This document shows positions 56,367-64,000 of a stretch of 64,000 bases of DNA, piece after piece. Numbering within the stretch: the first letter of the stretch is position 1; every line of letters starts with the position of its first letter. The DNA comes from Acarospora socialis (lineage: Eukaryota; Ascomycota; Lecanoromycetes; Acarosporales; Acarosporaceae). The DNA lies in contig JAMYGW020000011.1 in the NCBI GenBank assembly GCA_025617375.2, positions 1,364,001 through 1,428,000 of the forward strand, written 5' to 3'. A program made the position numbers and the translations under genes. The notes under the pieces were generated by a model. It was given only the letters and a program-made list of their open reading frames with translations, did no database searches and was not told the origin of the DNA.

Positions 56367-57963
56367 ATGCCCCGCCTCCCACACTCTCTCCTCCTCCGCG
56401 CCCACGCCACCAACCCACTTCTTCCCATCCTCCTCCGCACATGCCGCGATCTCCCCTCCGCCCACAACGAGCTGCGCTGGCTGCACGAACACGCACTCGA
56501 ACTCACACAGAAAAGAGCATCCGAACATGCCCCTGAACCCGTAACCCTTCACTGCCATGCGCGAATAAGCAAGTCGAGACGGACACATACACGTACGCGT
56601 ACCTATACTCGAACTGGATGGCGCGCTCTACTGCGACGGATGTGCGAGGACAGGGGAAGGGGTAAACCGCTACAGTATATACTAGGGACTCAACCGTTCG
56701 GGGAGGTGGAGATACTTTGTCGGGCGGGGGTTCTTGTTCCAAGGTGTTTCTGTCCTCGTCCCTCCCCTTCATACAGTACTCCCCCGGGTGGGATAAGGTT
56801 ACAATGGACGCAATACTGGCGGAAGACGACGCTAGCAAAGAGATTGGCTGACCGTGTGAGGGCGAGCCTACCTGAATTCCAGACCGGAGACAGAATCCTA
56901 CACCACCCATCTCGCGCACTTGATTCTCTCATCCCGCCGACAGCAGCAGCAGCAGCAGCAGCAGCAATCTACATGGCCACTACCTCCACCACAGTCTCCC
57001 GGCAGCGACCCCCCCGACCCCGCCCTTACCGCAGCTGAATCTCCCCAGCCCCTCCGCATCCTAGACCTCTGTACCGGAACCGGCTGCATCCCGCTCCTCC
57101 TCCACTCGCTCTTATCCCCACATATCCCCGACCTTCAGATCCTCGGCATCGATATCTCGCCTCGCGCCATCGCCCTCGCACGCAGAAATCTAGCGCACAA
57201 CATCGCGAAACAAACCCTCTTGCCCTTCGCGAACTCACAGATCCGGTTTCTGCGCGGGGATGTTCTACGTGCAGGTCAGGCAAGTGCTGATGAAGCAGGA
57301 GGACGGGAAAGGGGAAGGGACGCGCCCCACGACGGACAGAGATGGAGGAACGCGGGAGACCGAGAGGGAGAGAGAGGTAGCGAAGGGGAAGGGGTTGACT
57401 ATCTGTCGAAAGAATGGCACATCGTGACCTGTAACCCACCCTACATTTCCCCCCGCGCATTCGATACCTGCACAGCCCGGTCTGTTCGCAGTTTCGAGCC
57501 GAAACTTGCGTTGGTCCCGCCGTCGATCGCACGGCTCCACGCCGAGCCCGACGACGCCGGCAACGATGCCCACTTCTCGTCCGTGACGTCCACCTCCCAC
57601 ATCCCACCGCTCCAAGGCCAGGGCGACAGTAAAAGAGGTGGTGGTGACGATGGCGGAGATGCGTTCTACCCGTCTATCCTCGCCATAGCGAAGCGGTTGA
57701 AAGCTAGGGTGCTCGTCATGGAAGTCGGCGACATGGCGCAGGCGGAACGCGTAAAGGCCCTTGTGTCCACAGAAACGGAAATAGGAGAGGGATGGACAAA
57801 AGTGACGATCTGGCGCGACTGGATCGACCAACGTCATCCTGATGCCGGTGCCGGTAAGGAAGAGGGATCTGGACCTGTACAGGACGTTGATGTGCGAAGT
57901 GAAAAGAATGGGGATACGGGTGGGGGTGGGAGGTTGGTGGTTTGTTTCAAAGGTTGGGTGTAG
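56367..57963 (+). CDS. MTQ1: PrmC/HemK-type N5-glutamine methyltransferase, Mtq1-like
   Basis: Exons 56367-56743 and 56883-57963 (139-nt intron, phase 2) encode 485 aa. This family methylates the GGQ glutamine of peptide release factors; Mtq1 acts on the mitochondrial one. The N-terminal helical domain shows ARNELRWL-like SAHNELRWLHEHA and GKPLQYILGTQPFGEVEILC. The intron splits the GVLVPRPETESYT substrate loop exactly. Then the SAM motif RILDLCTGTGCIPLLL and the catalytic CNPPYISP appear. Family members are near 300-400 aa; this one is enlarged by a CAG-coded Gln run before the SAM motif and by charged inserts around residues 280-320 and 385-400. Confidence 0.88.
56941..56967 (+). repeat. 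CAG trinucleotide repeat (poly-Gln)
   Basis: Eight CAG codons and one CAA in the reading frame of the MTQ1-like gene, giving nine glutamines between the substrate loop and the SAM-binding domain. Confidence 0.95.
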
Positions 57964-58944
57964 ATAGAGGAGGAGATCCTCCACCTAACCATATCTATCC
58001 ATTACTAACCCTAACATCCTAGGCCTCTAATCAAACAAACCACAAATCTGACGTAACGTGACGTCCCGTCCATGTCTACGTCTATGTCTCTTATGAGGTA
58101 GATGGGCCCCAATCTACCTACAACTCAGGCTCTGGCTCTGGCTTCGAATTCATTGCGACCCCAAACTCACGAGCCAGTCCCCTTACGTGCTAGTGGCGAG
58201 ATAGGTAAGAAATCGCGCTCACGCAGTTGACGACGCCAGCACACAAGACGGCTCACCGAGAAGAGAGGGCAGGATAAATCTCCTCCCCTCCCCTTCGCCT
58301 CTTACCCTACCCTTTGCCATTTCGCCTCCTTTCCCAGCTTGAACCCTGACTCTAACCCTGAGCATCACAATCGATGATCAAAAACTCCCTTCTCTTCTTG
58401 AGTTCTTCCTTCTCGGCCCTTTTTCGACCTACTCTCTCTTCTGCAGGTCCTTCTTTTTGGTCCAAGCTAACTAACAAGATATGAAGTCTACCCTTCCTTC
58501 CTACCTTTGAATCTGCGGATCCTAACACATCTAATCTAATCGTATTGGTTCAAGTTACTTTTCATTGCTCGTGCTCTTAATCTTACGCGCAGAGCTTCTA
58601 GCCATCAGCAGTTGATACAAGGCTTAAAGATTGAGCAAAACAAGATTTTCACCACTTAATACAAGACTTTTACCCTTTTGTTCTACTGGAGATTTCTGTC
58701 AAACTTGCCAGGCTACTCTCTGAGGAGTGCGGCGTCGTTACTTGGGAGAGAAATAGAGGTGGCTATTCCTCGCGGCGAGAGTTGATTGGATTGGTCTAGG
58801 AGTGGTATCGACAGAGCGTACAGTAGCGCCGAGCAGAGCGGAGGGCAAGATAAATAGAGAGCAGCCCCGTCCCACCCCGTCATAAAATACAGATTTGAAG
58901 CCATCTATTCATCTATCTATTTCCCTATCTAGTAATTCCCCTAT
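57964..58944. other. intergenic region (convergent 3' ends)
   Basis: About 980 bases between the methyltransferase and the DHA1 transporter. Pyrimidine-rich with short TATC-type runs near 58905-58940. No gene or RNA recognised. Confidence 0.4.
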
Positions 58945-60768
58945 CTAGGTATCCACATCAAACTCCCTCTCCAACGCCTCCCTCCACCCGGGCCCGAACC
59001 TCCTCATGGCCCAGATGACGCCGGAGCTGGCCGTGGCGACGAGGGCCAGGGCGGTGAAGAGCCATCCGGTGCCGATGGCTCCGATGAGCGGCTGGGCGAT
59101 GACGCCGCCGACGCAGGAGAACAGGTTGCGACCGAGGGCGTTGAGGGCGACGAGGGAGGCGGATTTGTCCGGCACGAATTCCGTCAGCATCGTCGTGACC
59201 ATGTGCAGGATCAGGATGCTGCCCGCGCCGATGAAGAAGGTTGCTAGCATCTAGTGTCCTTCGTTAGAAACAGTGGTTATGATTATCAGGGTGAGATTAT
59301 TGGGAGAGGCGGAGGAGGAGGAGGAGGGGGAGGGATGAGAAGGGAAATTTGTACCGGGACGATCCACAAGACGGCCTTGTCCGTCGCCCAGCCGTACCAG
59401 AGTAAAGCTCCGGGAAAGAAGGCGATCGAGAGCCAGGCGTTTTCGCGCATCCGGTCTTCGGGTCGGGGCACGAGCGCGCCTTTCTCGTTGTAGCGGCCAG
59501 CACTACGCGCTTCGCGCGCCATGATATGGTCGGACCATTTGCCGCCGAGGATGGAGCCGACGATCAGACCGAGGGAGAAGGGCAGATACAGGAGGCCGAC
59601 GATGAGGGCGGAGTAGTTGTAAGGAGGGGAGGAGAAGGATTCTTGGATGCTGATGCACCAGACACCGATGATGCCGAAGGTGATACTGGCAAAATAGACG
59701 GTTATCAAAATGGCGGGGAATCGGAGGTAAGCGAGGATTCGAAGGGGGTCAAAGAAAGCTTTCGCGATGGCTGCAGTCTTTCGCCTAATGCGATGTTGCG
59801 TTCTATGCGTAACCTTTTCGGTGGTTTCCGACGGCATTGGATCCTTTTCGTCGTTGGTTTGCTCCGCGACATCTCGATCTGAAACCCGGTTCCGCTGGCG
59901 GAGCGTCTCTGGTAGACAAAACAAAATGCTGATGAGAAAGAGAGCACCGTAAATTGTCAGAAACCATTGTGTGGCTCGCCAATCCCACCTTTGCGTTAGA
60001 ACCCCACCAATGACCGGTCCAAGCGCAGGCCCCAGGAGCGGACCCAGGTAGTAGATACTCATTGCCGTTCCTCTCTCTTTGACCTCCCAGATGTCGGAGA
60101 CGGTTCCAGCTCCAACCGCCGTCACCGAACAACCGGTACCGCTGCTGAGAACCCGCATCACGATAAGCATGCCGATCGATGTCGATTTCGCGGAGAGAAT
60201 GTTGAAGATTAGGTAAAGGGTCATCGACACGATATAGACTGTGCGACGTCCATATTTCTCCGATATGAAGGACCACCACAGCGGACAGATGGCCGGGCTC
60301 AGTTGCGAGAGGGCAACGGCGAGATTGGCAACTGTAGGAGATATATGCAAGTCGCTGGCGAGCAATGGGAGGGCCGCTACAACCACCGGTCAACAATAGG
60401 TTCAGGAGGTTTACCATGAGATGCGTACGATAAAAGATGGTGCTGCTTATTGGATCAATGGCTGCAGCACCTGCTGCAAGGAAGGTAATCAACCATTTCA
60501 ATTTCCTGCTGTATGCGATCGGCTCTTCGATCGGTTTGATGACGATTAAGTGGTTGAAAAGTCCGCGATGCTTGGAACAAGGACTGTTTCGAACATCTCC
60601 CGGTGGATCCGTGGCCGAAACTGGCACTGGCACCGCTGCACTCGCGGCTACGTAGGATGGAAAGAGATGGTTGTTGTTTAGCTCCGGTAGAGTGGATCCA
60701 TCACTATGGTTGATGGGGTTTTTCTCAACTCCTGCTTCTGCTACTGCTTCTGTGTCTGCTCCGGCCAT
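58945..60768 (-). CDS. DHA1-family MFS drug transporter (Qdr/Aqr-like)
   Basis: Exons 60768-60429, 60376-59355 and 59250-58945 encode 555 aa. About 100 hydrophilic residues precede TM1. The first splice (52-nt intron) restores the TM1-TM2 join STIFYPALPLLASDLHISPT. Motif A, WWSFISEKYGRRTVYI, and the antiporter motif C, YYLGPLLGPALGPVIGGVL, are intact, as is the DWRATQWFLTIYG block of 12-TM DHA1 drug:H+ antiporters. The central loop is charged (DRDVAEQTNDEKDP region). The second intron is 104 nt and contains a GGA/TCC triplet run on its 3' side. Substrates may be toxic organics or polyamines; not determinable here. Confidence 0.9.
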
Positions 60769-63700
60769 CTTGCTCGATATCACATTGATGACTATGACCA
60801 CCCAACAACAGAAACGGCGGGTCTGACGTTAAGAAATACATTAATGGCGGACTTGGTATGTTTGAAAATAAGTCGAAAATTTACCGTATCAGTGGAGAAT
60901 ACGTGTAGGCAGTGACTGAAGGCGAAAGTTGGCGAACAAAGAAAGAGACCCGAGGGTACGGGCGGTGACGGAAGAAAGAGAGACATTGTCCATGAAGCCA
61001 TGGATTGCCATTCATTTGTCGTGTTACTACAAGGGGTCCCCTTCTCTTTCTGTTGAAGCCAGCGTATCGCTATCCAGCTCTTCATAGCTTGACTCGTCAT
61101 GACTGTGAAAAGCGTTGTAGATGCATCATAGGCCAGACCGATTCACAAGTGGATGGACGGAGGGAAAGCATCTGATTGGTGGCTTGCTTGCATATCGATG
61201 TGGATAGCAACCTGGGAGTTCCATACTCAATCAACCCAGGCACGGACAAGGCACAGTAACTCCGTACAGATCCTACCCCTGAAATCAGGTACGAATGTCA
61301 CCTGCCTTCTCCGAACATCACCGACATCGTTGCTGCTGTGTCACACCTCGCTATCGTCCCTGTCGTGTAATGCGCAAATGGCGAGGCAGACCTAAGAGCA
61401 AAGAGTGAATAGTATCACCAGAATTGCGGTGCTTACGTACCTAGGTAGGAATTAGGATTTAGTAGGGTCCGGACGTACTATAAGCGGCAACACAGTTAAC
61501 CGTACCGTATCCCTACGCCGACGACCTTCATGTATGACTGAAAGAAAAGTATGAGAGACTGGTCCTAAAAGCTTCAACTATTTGGCTTATCCTATCATCG
61601 TCAGATATCTGAATTTAAGAACTGTGGTGGTTGATATTGTAGGTGTTCCCATATACTCCCACTTATGGTACGGCTTGATGGTACGTCCGGACACGAGATA
61701 CCTACTAATTCCAAAAGTGCCTCGGCCTTGGCCTTTTTCTTTATATAGTCACTCTTGTGTGTCACAGGTACAATTCGTGCCAGAGTGAAGCCCAGTTATT
61801 ATTCTTAGACTGGTGCCTGAGACCTGAACGCTTACTTGGCTCGTAAGAACATTGGAATTCATACTGCGTCTGGAAAGTCGAGAGGAGAGCACGTGATGAG
61901 AAAGCTGAGTCCGCTAAATATACAATGTATGTTCGCGATCCTCGTCTAAGGTATGCAACTGTTCTCGCTGCAGTGTCAATCTTATGCCATGCACGTCATT
62001 GAATGGTAGACTTAGGACCAGATACGAATAGCCAAAAGCGATCCCCTCTTTAACTCGCAAGAGATCTAGGTGTGCATCCGTAACCTCAGCAGTTCATATG
62101 TGTAAAAGCCACTATGGGTTCCCGGGCATTACGGGCCTAGCCATGCCTTGTCACCCCTTGCCAAATCCGCCGTTAGGCTTTCTGCCGTTCAGCTGCACGT
62201 CATAGAGTATATCACGGGCATACCACCACCTGATGCAGGAACGGCATCTGGTCCAAGCGACTCGGATGTGACGCCTGTCGGCTTGACGTGCATTTAAGCA
62301 ACGGTCTTAGAAGTTTGGAGATTATTTCGCCTGAGGTCTTGACACGGCAGGAAGTGCTCCCATATCAGATGCCAGATCTGACTCGGATCTTTTTAGGGCG
62401 CAGATAACTCCAAGACCCTCAAGCGCACCATTCATGCTCATGATTCGGCTTTGGCTATGGAAGGTCTACCAAGTACATCGTGACATTCAGGCCATGACTC
62501 GCCGATGCTGGGGTCTTAACTCGTCGCAACCTCATACTGGACTCTCCCGTACAGCTTGTCGATCTGTAAACCCACAGACACGTCCAGTGCGGGGATGAGA
62601 ATCTTCCGCAGCCTGGTGCTACAATCGCCTGTGGCCTGCATCAATAGACGAGAAATGAGCCCGTGACATTACCCGCTCTCTCCTCGCTTCACACAGTGGG
62701 GAGTGAGCGAATCAGTGATTCGACCTTGAGCCCGAGAACCAGTACCTCAGGACTTGCTTGAACGAGCCTGCAAAGAACGACGCGGGAAGTCAACCGATGG
62801 GGTTCGTCATGGTTGTTAGGTTGAAACAGCTGCTTGCTTGGTGTTCCTGCATCTCATCCGATCGTCGTAACGCAGAAGCTGATAGTCAGTAAACCAATTA
62901 TTGTAGCGTCCCCGCATTAGCTGTACAGTTACTCCATGGCTGAGAGTCCATCCATCATAAAGCCCTTCAAGTTCCTGGATGCTCTGAAAGCTGGCTCGTG
63001 CATAGTGCGAGTCGGAGTGGAACCTTTTCAAGTAGGCGTGCATTGTTGTTTTGCCCATCAGACTGTCAGAACACACAATTATTTAAGAGAAAGACAGACA
63101 TATCATTGGAGGTTGCGTCTCAGGCAAGCCGAGACAGTTAATCCTCACACCTCGCCCAAGGTGGTAAGAGTGAGGTGTACATAGTTCTCGCACTCGACAA
63201 TCAACTCGAATGGAATACTGGGAATAATTTGGTAGAAGTAGCTAAAGTGAGATGAGATGAGATGAGGTGAAATAAGATAACGGGTAGGGCTTGAGATGGT
63301 GCCGTGTTAGCGGACGCCACCCAAGTTGAGGCGGGTTATAGGTACTTACTAACTAGTAGCTGCCTTAGTCAGCTTCTTATCGGCCACCCCAGGGTAATCC
63401 TCCATACTACCTGAAGGTAGTGAATCTATAATTGCCCTTGCGCAAGTGCCTTCGATTGACTCTTGGGCCGATTGATGCTTCTCATCAAGAATTCTGTCAG
63501 CATTGTGGCGTAGTCTTGTGCTTATGAAGACCATACGGAGTATGTACATTTTCTTCCCGAATCATGTCGGCTATAAGCTACGAAGGGTGCTGACAAAACC
63601 AACAGCTCAGGCAGTGGTCTCAGCACTAATCTATGCCGTTCCTTCTATGCTTTGAATCAGGGAGAAATCTATCACGTTGGTGTCGTTATTAAGCAGCTGG

Positions 63701-64000
63701 CGTTCCTCATGAAGGATTGACAATGCGAGTGAGCGGCAACGCGCCCTTCCGACGAACCCGCAGTTGTTCTACTGTACTTCTTCGTGTACAAAGTACAGTC
63801 AGCCTCAGCCTTGCCTTAGGTATCATGGCAGTCATACATCGCAGCTCGATTGTCTGCCACGTTTTTTCTCGTGTGCCGTGAATCTGGTATCATAAGGTAG
63901 ATGTTAGTCATTTTCGGAAGACTATCAACTTCAGATTACCAAGCCTCACCTGTATTGAATAGACTAATTGGACCGACCGTCTCGAGACATTGGGTCCGAT
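60769..64000. other. gene-poor right end of the window
   Basis: More than 3.2 kb without a supportable gene. Open frames are short (under about 105 codons) and lack motifs, signal peptides or splice chains. Small features are scattered CCTAGGTA-type words near 61440 and a GAGAT/GAGATGA run near 63247-63270. A gene starting beyond the right edge could use part of it as promoter. Confidence 0.45.

Noticed and set aside
60769-64000. Genes in the right-hand 3.2 kb
   Set aside because: All frames are short, without motifs or plausible splice chains, so none is listed.

Overview
The window looks like chromosomal DNA of a filamentous ascomycete (Pezizomycotina). Genes carry short introns, mostly 50-140 nt with GT-AG ends. 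Lysine is made by the fungal alpha-aminoadipate route (homoaconitase), and there is a STRIPAK scaffold of the Far11/STRIP type. A killer-toxin-like GH18 chitinase, fungal 7TM Pth11-like and F-box families, and decayed repeats with C-to-T type nonsense changes (RIP-like) point the same way. I cannot name the genus; a plant-associated dothideomycete or leotiomycete would fit. No rRNA, tRNA or CRISPR was found. All exon borders were read by eye from splice consensus, frame continuity and family motifs.

Layout. 0-4 kb: a CRT10-like gene running off the left edge, an FAD-dependent oxidoreductase, and phosphoserine aminotransferase (serine synthesis). 4.7-12.4 kb: four membrane-protein genes in a row (7TM receptor-like, FLVCR-like MFS, an uncharacterised multi-pass protein, a DHA2/ATR1-like MFS). 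12.4-16.9 kb: a simple-repeat-rich spacer and the STRIPAK scaffold gene. 17.3-23.3 kb: two divergent, decayed genes of large uncharacterised fungal families, with a 213-bp hAT-like MITE in the shared upstream region. 24.9-27.7 kb: two paralogous small secreted eight-cysteine proteins flanking a 66-aa orphan. 28-30 kb: a pogo-like MITE and an F-box protein. 31-37.8 kb: an uncharacterised membrane-anchored protein, a degenerate tandem-repeat array, and a 1228-aa chitinase with three CBM18 domains. 38-42.7 kb: PNGase A-like amidase and a GH43 glycosidase. 44.4-57.9 kb: housekeeping-type genes (homoaconitase LYS4, an O-methyltransferase, an acetate-transporter-family protein, CYC2, an L-type amino acid permease, a mitochondrial PrmC/Mtq1-type methyltransferase). 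58.9-60.8 kb: a DHA1 drug transporter. The last 3.2 kb show no supportable gene.

Biologically, 17-43 kb reads as an accessory, secretome-rich, repeat-bearing segment (small secreted proteins, chitinase, deglycosylating enzymes, decayed families, MITEs) between two stretches of ordinary metabolic and transport genes. The most interesting items are the tandem secreted pair with a shared cysteine frame and intron site, the divergent pair of decayed genes that may be a recurring two-gene module, the chitinase with its uncharacterised neighbour, and the 6-nt coding microexon predicted for homoaconitase.
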